Of a DNA stretch of 64,000 nt, positions 27,661-37,229 are shown piece by piece. The notes beneath the pieces were generated by a model. That model was given only the letters and a program-made list of their open reading frames with translations. It ran no database searches and had not been told where the DNA came from. Made by a program: the position numbers and the translations under genes. Every line of letters starts with the position of its first letter. Within the stretch, counting starts at the first letter, position 1. This DNA comes from GAS188 sp044445965 (GTDB lineage: Bacteria; Pseudomonadota; Alphaproteobacteria; Rhizobiales; Beijerinckiaceae), in contig JBIOEJ010000008.1 in NCBI GenBank assembly GCA_044445965.1, positions 8,411-72,410 on the forward strand. The letters are read 5' to 3'.

Positions 27661-27813
27661 GTCATCTTTGCCCTGGTTGGATGGACGCCGGCGGGTTGGC
27701 CGCGAGAATTCGGCGGCGCATCAGCAATTAGCCGACGCGAAGGCTATCAGCTATAGCGAAACCGGTCATCATTACCCCTCCTCGAGGCCTCGACCACAAC
27801 CCGGAAAGAACCC

Positions 27814-28977
27814 ATGCCGAATATCGATCGCATCGACAGCTACGCCGAGGAGCTCACCGCCATTCGCCGCGACATCCATGCGTATCCCGAGATCGGCTTC
27901 GAGGAAAAGCGCACCTCATCCCTCGTCGCAGAGAAACTCGGCGCCTGGGGCATCGAGGTGCATCGCGGCGTCGGCGGAACGGGTGTCGTCGGCGTGGTGA
28001 AGGGGCGCACGGATAACGGCCGCCGCATCGGCCTTCGAGCCGACATGGACGCCTTGCCGATGGAAGAGAACACCAATCTGCCATGGCGCTCCACCATTCC
28101 CAACCGCTTCCATGGCTGCGGCCATGACGGTCATACGACGATGCTCCTGGGCGCGGCTCGCTATCTCGCCGAGACGCGCAATTTCGACGGCGCCGCCGTC
28201 CTCATCTTCCAGCCGGCCGAGGAAGGTCTGGGCGGGGCGCGGGCCATGCTGGGCGATGGCCTTTTCCGGAAATTCCCTTGCGATGAAATCTACGGGTTGC
28301 ACAATGACCCTTCCCTGGAGCCGGGGCAGCTCACGGTCTTGCCGGGGCCGGCCATGGCGGGAGCCGATTTCTTCGACATCGCCGTCAGGGGCTATGGCAG
28401 CCATGGCGCCATGCCGCATTTCTCGAAGGATCCGATCGTCGCGGCGATGACGCTCGGTCAGGCGCTGCAGACGATCGTGAGCCGTAATGCCGATCCGCTC
28501 GAGGCCGCGGTGGTCTCGATCACGCAATTCCATGCGGGCTCGGCCTATAACGTCATTCCCGACGATGCTCGCCTCGCCGGCACGATTCGCGCTTTCTCCG
28601 ACGAGGTGCGCGCCCTGGCTCGCGAGCGCATGCGCGCCATCGCGGCCGGCATCGCGACCTCGTTCGGGGTCGAGGTCGCGGTCGATATCCGCGACATTTT
28701 CACGGTGCTCGATAATCGCCAGGAACAGGCCGAGGCCGTTGCCAGGGCGGCGAGCGAAATCCTGGGGGCGGAGAACGTCTCCTTGTCGCCCGCCCCGAAG
28801 ATGGGGAGCGAGGACTTCGCCGATATGCTGCGCGCGGTTCCGGGCGCCTATTTCTGGCTCGGCCATGAAGGTTCGGTGCCCGTGCACAATCCGGGCTTCA
28901 TCCTCGACGACGCCATCCTGCCCGTCGGCGCGAGCCTGTTCGCGCGCATCGTCGAGACCCGCATGCCGTTGGGGTGA
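27814..28977 (+). CDS. M20 family amidohydrolase (hippurate hydrolase type)
   Basis: A 387-residue zinc/manganese hydrolase of the M20 aminoacylase/HipO group, cutting N-acyl amino acids. Metal-binding sites are visible: HGCGHDGHT (about residue 104), PAEEGLGGARAM (about 138), GLHNDP (about 167), and GSEDFADML near the C-terminus. The dimerisation domain begins around GADFFDIAVRGYGSHGAMPH. Length is normal. It is divergent from the amidotransferase gene and separated by 156 bases from the following amidohydrolase gene, so it may or may not belong to that operon. The start follows GGAAAG. Confidence 0.92.
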   Translation: MPNIDRIDSYAEELTAIRRDIHAYPEIGFEEKRTSSLVAEKLGAWGIEVHRGVGGTGVVGVVKGRTDNGRRIGLRADMDALPMEENTNLPWRSTIPNRFHGCGHDGHTTMLLGAARYLAETRNFDGAAVLIFQPAEEGLGGARAMLGDGLFRKFPCDEIYGLHNDPSLEPGQLTVLPGPAMAGADFFDIAVRGYGSHGAMPHFSKDPIVAAMTLGQALQTIVSRNADPLEAAVVSITQFHAGSAYNVIPDDARLAGTIRAFSDEVRALARERMRAIAAGIATSFGVEVAVDIRDIFTVLDNRQEQAEAVARAASEILGAENVSLSPAPKMGSEDFADMLRAVPGAYFWLGHEGSVPVHNPGFILDDAILPVGASLFARIVETRMPLG

Positions 28978-29133
28978 GCCCATGGCCCGGCCACGAATTC
29001 GTGATCCGCGTTGGAGGCTGCCTTCGGCCTGGATGGGCGATTACCTCGCCCTAGCTATCTGGTATAGACGCAATCCATGGTGCGCCTGGGTGCCGCAACG
29101 GCAGCCGATGGCAGAAGCTGAAAGGACCATGCC

Positions 29134-30204
29134 GTGAAGCCTCCCCGGATCGGCGCCATCGATTGCGACATCCATCCGGCGTTGCCCGCGCTTGCCAATC
29201 TGCTCCCTTATCTGTCGGAGCATTGGCGCGAGATGGTCGTGCAGGCGGGGCTGCACGAGCTCGACACGATGAGCTATCCGCCCGGCGCCCCGATCAGCGC
29301 GCGCGCCGACTGGCGTCCGTCGAGCGGCAAGGCGGGGAGCACGCTGGAGCAGCTCCGCGCTGAGGCGCTCGATCCTTGGGACACGAGCGTCGCGATCTGC
29401 AATTGTCTCTACGGCGTGCAATTGCTCTTCAGCGAGGACATGGCTGCCGGGATTGCGCGCGCCATCAATCATTGGATGGCGCGCGAATGGCTCGACCCCG
29501 AGCCGCGCCTGCGCGCTTCCATCGTGGTTCCGATGCAGAGCCCGGAGCTCGCCGTCGAGGAGATCGAGTATTGGGCTCACGACCAGCGCTTCGTCCAGGT
29601 CCTGATGCTGGTCACCGGGGATGCTCCGCTCGGCAAGCGTCACTATTGGCCGATCTACGCGGCGGCCGCCCGGCATGGCTTGCCGGTCGGCATCCATGCG
29701 GGAAGCAGCTTTCGCTACCCGATGACGCCGGTCGGCTGGACCTCCTATTACGCGGAGGACTATGTCAACCAGTCGCAAGCCTTCCAGACGCAGCTCACCA
29801 GCCTGATCTGCGAGGGCGTCTTCGCCAAATTTCCCGAGCTGCGGGTCGTGCTGCTCGAATCGGGCTTTACTTGGCTACCCGCCCATTTGTGGCACCTCGG
29901 AAAATTCTGGCGCGGCCTGCGGATGGAAGTTCCCTGGGTCGACCGGTCGCCTTTCGAGATCGTACGCGATCAGGTGCGGCTTACGTTGCAGCCGGTCGAC
30001 GCGCCGCCGCGGCGCGACGAGCTCGAGCGCTTGCTCGACCATATGGGCTCGGACAAGCTGTTGCTGTTCTCGACGGATTATCCGCACTGGCAGTTCGACG
30101 GCGACCAGGCTCTGCCTGACGGCCTGCCGGAAAAGCTCATCCGGAAGATCCTTGTCGACAATCCCCGCGAGACCTATCCGCGCCTGATGGAGACGGTGCA
30201 ATGA
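29134..30204 (+). CDS. Amidohydrolase-2 family protein A
   Basis: A 356-residue TIM-barrel metal-dependent protein of the amidohydrolase-2 (ACMSD-like) group. The N-terminal metal motif is IDCDIHPAL, a barrel His is in GLPVGIHAGSSF (about 187), and the C-terminal barrel motif is STDYPHWQFD (about 312). Family members are decarboxylases or hydrolases acting on cyclic or aromatic acids. The start is GTG at 29134 with AAGGA ten bases upstream; an ATG five bases earlier is out of frame. It overlaps the next gene by 4 bases (ATGA) and is clearly a paralogue of it (shared NCDxHP-type start, SYY.ED/EE segment and DYPHW motif). Confidence 0.87.
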   Translation: MKPPRIGAIDCDIHPALPALANLLPYLSEHWREMVVQAGLHELDTMSYPPGAPISARADWRPSSGKAGSTLEQLRAEALDPWDTSVAICNCLYGVQLLFSEDMAAGIARAINHWMAREWLDPEPRLRASIVVPMQSPELAVEEIEYWAHDQRFVQVLMLVTGDAPLGKRHYWPIYAAAARHGLPVGIHAGSSFRYPMTPVGWTSYYAEDYVNQSQAFQTQLTSLICEGVFAKFPELRVVLLESGFTWLPAHLWHLGKFWRGLRMEVPWVDRSPFEIVRDQVRLTLQPVDAPPRRDELERLLDHMGSDKLLLFSTDYPHWQFDGDQALPDGLPEKLIRKILVDNPRETYPRLMETVQ

Positions 30205-31313
30205 ACATCCATGCCACGCCGAGGAGCGAGATCGAGCTCGGTCGAGCCACGCGGTTTCCCGTCGCCGATTGCGACCTCCACCCGGTGCCCAACACGATCA
30301 GGGACCTCTTTCCCTATATGGAAAAGCGCTGGCGCGACCATTTCGAGAGCTTCGGCGTGCGTCGCAGGCAGGGGGTGTTTCAGGGCCCCGTCTATCCGAA
30401 AGGACAGCCTGACGCCGCCAGGCGCGATGCTTGGCCGCCGGAAGGGGGCAGGCCGGGGAGCCGTCTCGATTTCATGCAGCGCCAGCATCTCGACCCGAAC
30501 AATGTCGAGCTCGGCGTCTTGACCGTCATCGGCCCGCATCCGGGGAATTATCAGAACCCGGATCAGAGCATTGCCATGTGCCGCGCGGTCAACGATTGGC
30601 AGGTCGCCGAATGGATCGAGAAGGATTCCCGCCTCAAAGGCTCGATCCTGACGGCTTACGAGCACGGTGCCGCGGCGGTCGCCGAGATCGACCGGCTCGC
30701 GGGAGACCCCGATTTCGTGCAGGTGTTCTTCCTCAGCCGCACGGCGCAGCCGCTGGGCAACCGCTGCTACTGGCCGATCTACGAGGCCGCGACCCGCGCC
30801 AATCTTCCGGTCGGCGTCCACGCCTTCGGCAATAGCGGCTTTCCGATCACCTCGAGCGGCTGGCCATCCTACTATGTCGAGGAGATGGCGGGCCACGCTC
30901 AGACTTGCCAATCGCAAGTGACGAGCCTGGTCCTGGAAGGGGTATTCGAGAAATTCCCGGCGCTGCGCGTCGTCTTCATCGAGGGAGGATTTGGCTGGTT
31001 GCCGCCATTGACTTGGCGTCTCGACGCCCAATGGAAGAAGTTGCGAAGCGAGAACCCCGATCTCAAGCGGCTGCCTTCCGAATATATTCGCGACCATGTC
31101 TGGGTGACGACGCAGCCGATGGAAGAGCCCGAGAAACCGCGCCATCTCTTGGATCTTTTCGAGTGGATCGGCTGGGACCGCGTCCTCTATTCATCCGACT
31201 ATCCGCATTGGGATTTCGACGACCCGGCGCGCTGCCTTCCGGCAGGCGCGACCGAGGAGCAGCGCCGCAAGCTGTTCCTCACCAATGCCTTGGATTTGTA
31301 TGGAATTAAGTAG
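30201..31313 (+). CDS. Amidohydrolase-2 family protein B
   Basis: A 370-residue paralogue of the preceding protein: N-terminal ADCDLHPVPN, His in LPVGVHAFGNSG (about 210), LEGVFEKFPALRVVFIEGGFGWLP in the middle, and SSDYPHWDFDDP near the end. Both proteins keep the same landmark motifs, so both are probably catalytic, perhaps as a heteromer or on related substrates. It starts on the ATGA overlap of its neighbour and is followed at once by the Rieske gene (ATG directly after the TAG), a very tight three-gene unit. Substrate unknown. Confidence 0.87.
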   Translation: MNIHATPRSEIELGRATRFPVADCDLHPVPNTIRDLFPYMEKRWRDHFESFGVRRRQGVFQGPVYPKGQPDAARRDAWPPEGGRPGSRLDFMQRQHLDPNNVELGVLTVIGPHPGNYQNPDQSIAMCRAVNDWQVAEWIEKDSRLKGSILTAYEHGAAAVAEIDRLAGDPDFVQVFFLSRTAQPLGNRCYWPIYEAATRANLPVGVHAFGNSGFPITSSGWPSYYVEEMAGHAQTCQSQVTSLVLEGVFEKFPALRVVFIEGGFGWLPPLTWRLDAQWKKLRSENPDLKRLPSEYIRDHVWVTTQPMEEPEKPRHLLDLFEWIGWDRVLYSSDYPHWDFDDPARCLPAGATEEQRRKLFLTNALDLYGIK

Positions 31314-31727
31314 ATGGCAAAGCATGTGGTGGCGCCGCTCGACGAGCTGCCGCCAGGGTCTCGCAAGCGCGTTACGGTGAAGGGCCGGCCGATCGCCATC
31401 TTCAATGTCGGAGGAGAATTGTTCGCGCTCGTCGACCGCTGTCCGCATCGCGGGGGCAGCCTCTGCGAGGGCAAGCTCACCGGCCTCGTCGAGTCGGCCG
31501 AGCCCGGTCAATACGAATTTTCGCGACCGGGGGAGATTCTGCGTTGCCCCTGGCACGGATGGGAGTTCGATATTCGCACCGGCAAATCCTGGTGCGATCC
31601 GGAAAGGGTGAGGGCGATGAGCTATCCGGTTGCCGTCGAGCCTGGAGGCGAGCTCGCCGGAGGCCCATATACGCTTGAGACATTCGAGGTTTCGGTGGAG
31701 CAGGACTATGTCGTTTTGACGATGTAG
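31314..31727 (+). CDS. Rieske [2Fe-2S] protein
   Basis: A 137-residue stand-alone Rieske protein. The cluster ligands are CPHRGG (about residue 43) and CPWHGWEFD (about 80), with the spacing stretched by an insertion that contains KLTGLVESAEPGQYEFSRPG. There is no signal peptide, so it is cytoplasmic and probably an electron carrier or a small subunit. Stand-alone forms normally serve ring-hydroxylating oxygenases, but no oxygenase or reductase is present here; instead it follows two amidohydrolases with no gap. Its partner is unknown. Confidence 0.9.
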   Translation: MAKHVVAPLDELPPGSRKRVTVKGRPIAIFNVGGELFALVDRCPHRGGSLCEGKLTGLVESAEPGQYEFSRPGEILRCPWHGWEFDIRTGKSWCDPERVRAMSYPVAVEPGGELAGGPYTLETFEVSVEQDYVVLTM

Positions 31728-31786
31728 GAGCGTCTATCCGTTGCTTCGCCTGTAGTCGAGAGCGCAGAACGAGACGAGGCGAACGC

Positions 31787-32941
31787 ATGTTCAGAGCGAA
31801 CCCGATAACGATCAAATCGTTCTTCGTCACCTCATTGCTGATGTATCTCCAGCCGATGAGTGCGCTCGCTCAATCGGCCGGTCCTGCGCCGCCCGTGGTC
31901 ACCGTGGCGAAGCCGATCGTCAAGGACGTGCAGGAGTGGGACGAGTTCATCGGCCGCTTCGACGCCACCGCGCAGGTCGATATCAGGTCGCGCGTGCCAG
32001 GCTACCTCGACAAGGTGCAATTCGTCGATGGCGCCCTGGTGAAGGAGGGCGATCTCCTGTTCACGATCGATCAGCGTCCCTACCAGACGGCGCTCGAGCA
32101 GGCCGAAGCGGATCTGAAGTCGGCGCAGGCGCGTCTCGAATTCGCACAGACCGATCTCGCGCGCGCCGAGTCGTTGCGCAAGACGGGTAATATATCGGAG
32201 CAGATATTCGACGAGCGCCGCCAGACATTGTTGACGACGCGCGCCGAGGCCGACCGCGCCCAGGCGACGCTCGACCGTGCCAAGCTCGACATGGTGTTCA
32301 CCGAAATACGGGCGCCGCTAGGCGGGCGCATCTCGCGCCACCTGATCTCGCCGGGCAATCTCGTCAACGCCAACGACACGCTCCTCACCAATATCGTGGC
32401 CATCGATCCGATCTATTTCTATTTCGACGTCGACGAGCGCTCCTATCTCGACTATCTGGCGGCCGGGTTGAACGGCACGCGCACCTCGAACGAGACCGGC
32501 GTCGTCTATGTGGCCTTGACCAATGAGCAGACCCCGACGCGCAAGGGCAAGCTCGACTTCCTCGACAACCGGATCGATCAGGCGAGCGGCACGATCCGCG
32601 GCCGCGCCGTCTTCGACAACAAGAGCGGGCAGCTCACGCCAGGCCTGTTCGGCCGCGTCCGCATCCTCGGCGCCGCCGAGCATCGCGGCGTTCTGCTGCC
32701 GGAGGAGGCATTGGGGACGGACCAGGACCGGCGGATCGTCTATGTCGTGGGCCCCGACAACAAGATCGCGGCGAAGACGGTACGTATCGGGCCGCATATC
32801 GACGGTTATCGCATCGTGCGCGACGGTCTCACGGGAGACGAGACGGTCGTCATCAACGGGCTGATGCGGGTGCGCCCGGGCGTCACCGTCGATCCGAAGA
32901 TGACTGTCTTGCCCCTGGTGCGCGAACGCGCCGGCGGCTGA
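31787..32941 (+). CDS. RND efflux periplasmic adaptor (MFP/HlyD type)
   Basis: A 384-residue adaptor with a signal peptide (cleavage near ALAQ-SAG, no lipobox). It has the usual order: first beta strand, lipoyl half-motif RSRVPGYLDKVQFVDGALVKEGDLLF, a helical hairpin of about 75 residues (DLKSAQARLEFAQTDLARAE), second lipoyl half, beta-barrel and membrane-proximal domain (GTDQDRRIVYVVG). It links the inner-membrane RND pump to an outer-membrane channel and stabilises the tripartite complex. It lies 6 bases before the pump gene. No TolC-like gene is nearby, so a shared outer-membrane factor is likely. GAGG precedes the ATG. Confidence 0.94.
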   Translation: MFRANPITIKSFFVTSLLMYLQPMSALAQSAGPAPPVVTVAKPIVKDVQEWDEFIGRFDATAQVDIRSRVPGYLDKVQFVDGALVKEGDLLFTIDQRPYQTALEQAEADLKSAQARLEFAQTDLARAESLRKTGNISEQIFDERRQTLLTTRAEADRAQATLDRAKLDMVFTEIRAPLGGRISRHLISPGNLVNANDTLLTNIVAIDPIYFYFDVDERSYLDYLAAGLNGTRTSNETGVVYVALTNEQTPTRKGKLDFLDNRIDQASGTIRGRAVFDNKSGQLTPGLFGRVRILGAAEHRGVLLPEEALGTDQDRRIVYVVGPDNKIAAKTVRIGPHIDGYRIVRDGLTGDETVVINGLMRVRPGVTVDPKMTVLPLVRERAGG

Positions 32942-32947
32942 CGCATC

Positions 32948-35900
32948 ATGCGCTTTTCCCATTTCTTCATCGACCGTCCGATCTTCGCGACGGTGATCGC
33001 CACCGTGATCCTGATCCTCGGTGCGGTCGCCTATACGGGTCTTCCGGTCGCCCAATATCCAGAGATCGCCCCGCCCACGATCGTGGTGCGCGCCTCCTAT
33101 CCGGGCGCCAATGCCGAGACCGTGGCCACGACCGTCGCGACGCCGATCGAAGAGCAGGTCAACGGCGTCGAGGACATGCTCTACATGTCCTCCTATTCCA
33201 CCGGCGACGGCAATATGTCGCTCACCATCACCTTCAAGCTCGGCACCGATCTCGACAAGGCGCAGGTGCTGGTCCAGAACCGCGTCGCGATCGCGACGCC
33301 GCGCCTGCCGGACGACGTGAAGCGGCTCGGCGTGACGACGCTGAAGAGCTCGCCCGACCTGATGATGGTCGTGCATATGCTCTCCCCCGACGACACCTAC
33401 GATCAGCTCTATGTCTCGAACTATGCCCGCAACAACGTCCGCGACGAGCTCTTGCGTCTCAACGGCGTCGGCGACCTGACCATCTTCGGCGAACGGCAAT
33501 ATTCGCTGCGCATCTGGCTCGATCCCGAGAAGCTCGCGACCTTCGGCCTCACCGCCGGCGACGTGACCCGCGCCATCCAGGAGCAGAATGTCCAAGTCTC
33601 AGGCGGCGCGCTCGGACAGGAGCCCGTGCCTTCGGGCAGCGCCTTCCAATTGACGGTGACCACGCAAGGGCGGCTCGAGGACCCGAGGCAGTTCCGGCAG
33701 ATCATCGTGCGCTCGACGCCCGACGGCCGGCTGGTCCGCGTCCAGGACGTCGCCCGCGTGGAGCTCGGCGCGCAAGATTATTTCACGAACTCCTACCTCA
33801 ACGGCAAGCCGGCCGTGGCGCTGGTGATCTTCCAGCGCCCCAACACCAATGCGCTGCAAGCCGCGACCGAAATCCAGAAGACCATGCGGCGCTTGAAGGA
33901 GAACTTCCCGCCCGGCATCGACTACACCATCGTCTACAACCCGACCGAGTTCATCGCACAATCCGTCGACGCCGTGTACCACTCGCTGTTCGAGGCGGTG
34001 CTGCTCGTCATCCTGGTGATCCTCGTCTTCCTGCAGAGCTGGCGGACGGCGATCATCCCGATCGTCGCCATACCGGTGTCGCTCATCGGCACCTTCGCGG
34101 TCATGGCCGCCTTCGGCTTCTCGCTCAACAACCTCACTTTGTTCGGCATGGTGCTCGCCATCGGCATCGTGGTCGACGACGCCATCGTCGTCGTCGAAAA
34201 TGTCGAGCGCAACATCTCGCAAGGCATGTCGCCGCGCGACGCCGCCCATGAGACCATGGACGAGGTCGGCACGGCGCTGATCGCCATCGCGCTCGTGCTC
34301 TCCGCGGTCTTCGTGCCCACGGCCTTCATTCCGGGCCTCAGCGGCCAATTCTATCGCCAATTCGCCTTGACGATCGCGGTCTCGACCCTGATCTCCGCCT
34401 TCCTGTCGCTCACCTTGTCGCCGGCGCTCGCAGCCCTCCTGCTGAAGCCGCATACGCATCGGCGAAGCCGCAATCCGATTGCGCGTTTCGGGAGCTTTCT
34501 CGCCAACGGTTTCAACCGCGGCTTCGCCGGCATGGCGAACGGCTATGCGGGAGCGGTCGGAGTGCTGGCGAGGCGCAAGGGCATGGTGCTGCCGGTCTAT
34601 GCGCTGTTGATCGGCGCCACCGTCTGGATCGCCATGCGGGTGCCGCAAGGCTTCATCCCGACGCTCGACCAAGGCTACGCCATCGTCATCGCCCAGCTTC
34701 CGGACGGTGCGTCGTTGTCGCGTACCGACGCCGTCACGCGCCGCATCAGCGACATCGTGCAGAAGACGCCGGGCGCCGTCAATGCGGTCGCCTTCGCGGG
34801 CTTTTCGGCCGCGACCTTCACCAATGCGACGAATTCAGCCGCGGTCTTCGTGGGGTTCAGGCCCTTCGACGAAAGGGTGAAGGAGGGCAGGGACGCAGCC
34901 TCCATCATTAAGGATCTGACGGCGCGGCTCCAGGAGATACAGGAAGCCTTCATCATCGTCATTCCGCCGCCTCCGGTGCGCGGCATCGGCAATGCCGGCG
35001 GCTTCAAGCTGCAGCTCCAGGATCGGGTCGGCGCGGATATCCGGCCCGTGCTTGCCAGGGCCTATGAGATGATGGGTCGCGCCCGCCAGGACCCGAAGCT
35101 CTCGCGCGTGTTCACGACCTCCTCGGCCGGCTCCCCGCAGATCTATCTCGACATCGATCGCCAGAAGGCTCAGATCCTCAACGTGCCGATCGGCAACATA
35201 TTCGAGACGCTCCAGGACAATCTCGGCGTTGCTTACGTCAATGATTTCAATGTTTTCGGCCGCGTCTACCAGGTGCGTGCCCAGGCCGATCAGCGTTTCC
35301 GCCTGGATGCCGAGGACATCAACCGGCTGCGGGTCCGCTCCTCCACCGGCGCGCTCGTGCCGATGGGCACGCTCGCCGAACCGCGCGAGGTGAGCGGGCC
35401 CGACCTCGTCCAGCGCTACAATATGTACGTCTCGGTGCCCTTGCAGGGCGACGCCGCGCCCGGCGTCTCGTCGGGCGTCGCGCTCTCGGAAATGGAGGCG
35501 CTCGCCGGCGAAATCCTGCCGCGCGGCATGAGCTATGAATGGACCGATCTTGCCTACCAGCAACGCGCCACCGGCAACAACGCGGTCTATGTGTTCGCGC
35601 TGTCTGTCGTCTTCGTCTTCCTCGTGCTCGCGGCCCAGTATGAAAGCTGGGCCCTGCCGCTCGCGATCGTGCTCATCGTGCCCATGAGCGTGCTCGCGGC
35701 GCTCGCCGGCGTCTTGCTGCGCGGCATGGACAACAACATCCTCACGCAGATCGGGCTCGTGGTGCTGATCGGCCTCGCCGCCAAGAACGCCATCCTCATC
35801 GTCGAGTTCGCGAGGGAAGCCGAGATCAGAGACGGCAAGGATCCGATAGCCGCAGCGGTCGAGGCTTGCCGGCTGCGTCTTCGCCCGATCCTCATGACCG

Positions 35901-36166
35901 CGCTCGCCTTCACCTTCGGCGTCGTGCCGCTGGTGATCGCGACTGGTCCGGGGGCGGAAATGCGGCAGGCGCTCGGCACCGCCGTATTCTTCGGCATGCT
36001 GGGCGTGACCATCTTCGGGCTGTTCTTCACGCCGATATTTTACGTCGCGATCCGCTCGGTCGTGCTGTGGCTGCGCAAGCAGCCTCCGCGCGACAAGGCC
36101 CCCGGCGAAACACGCGATATTCCGGATGAGACGCGCGAAAGCCCTTCGGCGGCGAGCGTTCGATGA
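32948..36166 (+). CDS. RND multidrug efflux permease (HAE1 type)
   Basis: A 1072-residue inner-membrane drug/proton antiporter with the canonical twelve helices and two large periplasmic loops. Helix 1 follows FSHFFIDRPIFATV; the proton-relay aspartate pair is in GIVVDDAIVVVENVERN (about residues 406-407); the second half carries QIGLVVLIGLAAKNAILIVEFA with the relay lysine. Length and motifs match AcrB/MexB. With the adaptor just upstream it forms a two-gene efflux unit; no repressor gene (TetR type) is adjacent, which is unusual for this pair. The C-terminus has a hydrophilic tail of about 25 residues. Confidence 0.96.
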   Translation: MRFSHFFIDRPIFATVIATVILILGAVAYTGLPVAQYPEIAPPTIVVRASYPGANAETVATTVATPIEEQVNGVEDMLYMSSYSTGDGNMSLTITFKLGTDLDKAQVLVQNRVAIATPRLPDDVKRLGVTTLKSSPDLMMVVHMLSPDDTYDQLYVSNYARNNVRDELLRLNGVGDLTIFGERQYSLRIWLDPEKLATFGLTAGDVTRAIQEQNVQVSGGALGQEPVPSGSAFQLTVTTQGRLEDPRQFRQIIVRSTPDGRLVRVQDVARVELGAQDYFTNSYLNGKPAVALVIFQRPNTNALQAATEIQKTMRRLKENFPPGIDYTIVYNPTEFIAQSVDAVYHSLFEAVLLVILVILVFLQSWRTAIIPIVAIPVSLIGTFAVMAAFGFSLNNLTLFGMVLAIGIVVDDAIVVVENVERNISQGMSPRDAAHETMDEVGTALIAIALVLSAVFVPTAFIPGLSGQFYRQFALTIAVSTLISAFLSLTLSPALAALLLKPHTHRRSRNPIARFGSFLANGFNRGFAGMANGYAGAVGVLARRKGMVLPVYALLIGATVWIAMRVPQGFIPTLDQGYAIVIAQLPDGASLSRTDAVTRRISDIVQKTPGAVNAVAFAGFSAATFTNATNSAAVFVGFRPFDERVKEGRDAASIIKDLTARLQEIQEAFIIVIPPPPVRGIGNAGGFKLQLQDRVGADIRPVLARAYEMMGRARQDPKLSRVFTTSSAGSPQIYLDIDRQKAQILNVPIGNIFETLQDNLGVAYVNDFNVFGRVYQVRAQADQRFRLDAEDINRLRVRSSTGALVPMGTLAEPREVSGPDLVQRYNMYVSVPLQGDAAPGVSSGVALSEMEALAGEILPRGMSYEWTDLAYQQRATGNNAVYVFALSVVFVFLVLAAQYESWALPLAIVLIVPMSVLAALAGVLLRGMDNNILTQIGLVVLIGLAAKNAILIVEFAREAEIRDGKDPIAAAVEACRLRLRPILMTALAFTFGVVPLVIATGPGAEMRQALGTAVFFGMLGVTIFGLFFTPIFYVAIRSVVLWLRKQPPRDKAPGETRDIPDETRESPSAASVR

Positions 36167-36209
36167 GCAGCCGGCCGCCGGAGGGGAAGAGAGCTCGGCG
36201 CGTTCCTCC

Positions 36210-37190
36210 TCAGTCGACCACGCAGTTGCAGGCGGCGAGCCCGGCCGGCAGCGGTTTGCCCCATTGCTTCAACCGCTTGGCGCTGATGACGGGGGTGGAA
36301 TCCGCCGCGCTCGGCCGGTAATTCGGCAGCTCGGAGGGTTTCGCGCCTTCCATCACCTTGGCCGCGAGCAGACCCGCCTGGTAGCCGACCTTCGTCCAGG
36401 AGACGGACATGGCGGCCAATACCAGATGCTCCTGCGCGCCCTGAGGCGAGGAGCTGATCACGGGGATCTTCATGCGGTCGGCGGTGGCGACGATGGCCGG
36501 CAGGGCCGGCATCAGCAGGCTTGACGGGATGGCATAGATGAAGTCGACGCCCTGCAGCGCGGTGGTGCGCTGGGGAATGTCGCTGGCGACGTCGACGCCC
36601 ATGGCCTTCAGCTCGATTCCCCTGGCTTTGGCGGCGGCCTCGGCGATGGACTTGCCGGCGATGTCATTGGCGTCGCCCGGGTTGTAGAGCACCCCGAACG
36701 CCTTGACGTCGCCGAGGAGGTCGTGGGCGAAGTCCAGGACCGCCTCCACCGGCTGCATGTTCGAGGCGCCGACGAAGCGCGTCGAGCCGTGTTGCCAGTC
36801 CGGCACGAGACCGGCCGCCACCGGATCGGTGACCGGGGCGAAGATGATCGGCAGCGACTGGTCGCGGACGAGCTTCACGGCCGCTTGCGTCATCGGCGTG
36901 GTGACCGTCAGCATGAGATCGGGCTTGGTCGATTCGAGCTTCGAGAGCACCTGCGGGATGAGCGAGGGATCGAAGTTGCAGTCGCTGTACTCGTAGACGA
37001 CGGACTTGCCTTCCACATAACCCTTGTCGGCGAGCGCCGATTTGAAGCCGGCGATCACCTGCTCGAGCGATCCATGCGGGCCGAAATTGGCGATGGCCAC
37101 CTTCTTGGGGTCGGCATGAGCCGGGCCGACCGCCGCGCTGAAGGAGGCCAGCATCGCGCTCATGATCAGAAGCCAGCGTCGCGTCATCAT
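36210..37190 (-). CDS. ABC-type solute-binding protein (TrpX/ABC_sub_bind family), orphan
   Basis: A 326-residue exported protein of the family represented by TrpX/YtfQ-like binding proteins: signal peptide MMTRRWLLIMSAMLASFSAA, cleavage near AHA-DP, then the family core VAIANFGPHGSLEQVIAGFK and IPVISSSPQGAQEHLVLAAMSVSW. Members bind amino acids (often tryptophan or tyrosine) for an ABC importer, but no permease or ATPase gene is adjacent. Several ATG codons could be the start; I chose the one just after GGAGA. It ends the catabolic operon that begins at 40946, 27 bases after the preceding gene, so its ligand may be that pathway's substrate. Confidence 0.85.
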   Translation of the reverse strand: MMTRRWLLIMSAMLASFSAAVGPAHADPKKVAIANFGPHGSLEQVIAGFKSALADKGYVEGKSVVYEYSDCNFDPSLIPQVLSKLESTKPDLMLTVTTPMTQAAVKLVRDQSLPIIFAPVTDPVAAGLVPDWQHGSTRFVGASNMQPVEAVLDFAHDLLGDVKAFGVLYNPGDANDIAGKSIAEAAAKARGIELKAMGVDVASDIPQRTTALQGVDFIYAIPSSLLMPALPAIVATADRMKIPVISSSPQGAQEHLVLAAMSVSWTKVGYQAGLLAAKVMEGAKPSELPNYRPSAADSTPVISAKRLKQWGKPLPAGLAACNCVVD

Positions 37191-37229
37191 GCTCTCCGGC
37201 ATACGAGGAACACCGCCGCCAAGATTTGG

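Noticed and set aside
31314..31727. Ring-hydroxylating oxygenase system
   Set aside because: No oxygenase alpha subunit or reductase gene lies near the Rieske protein.
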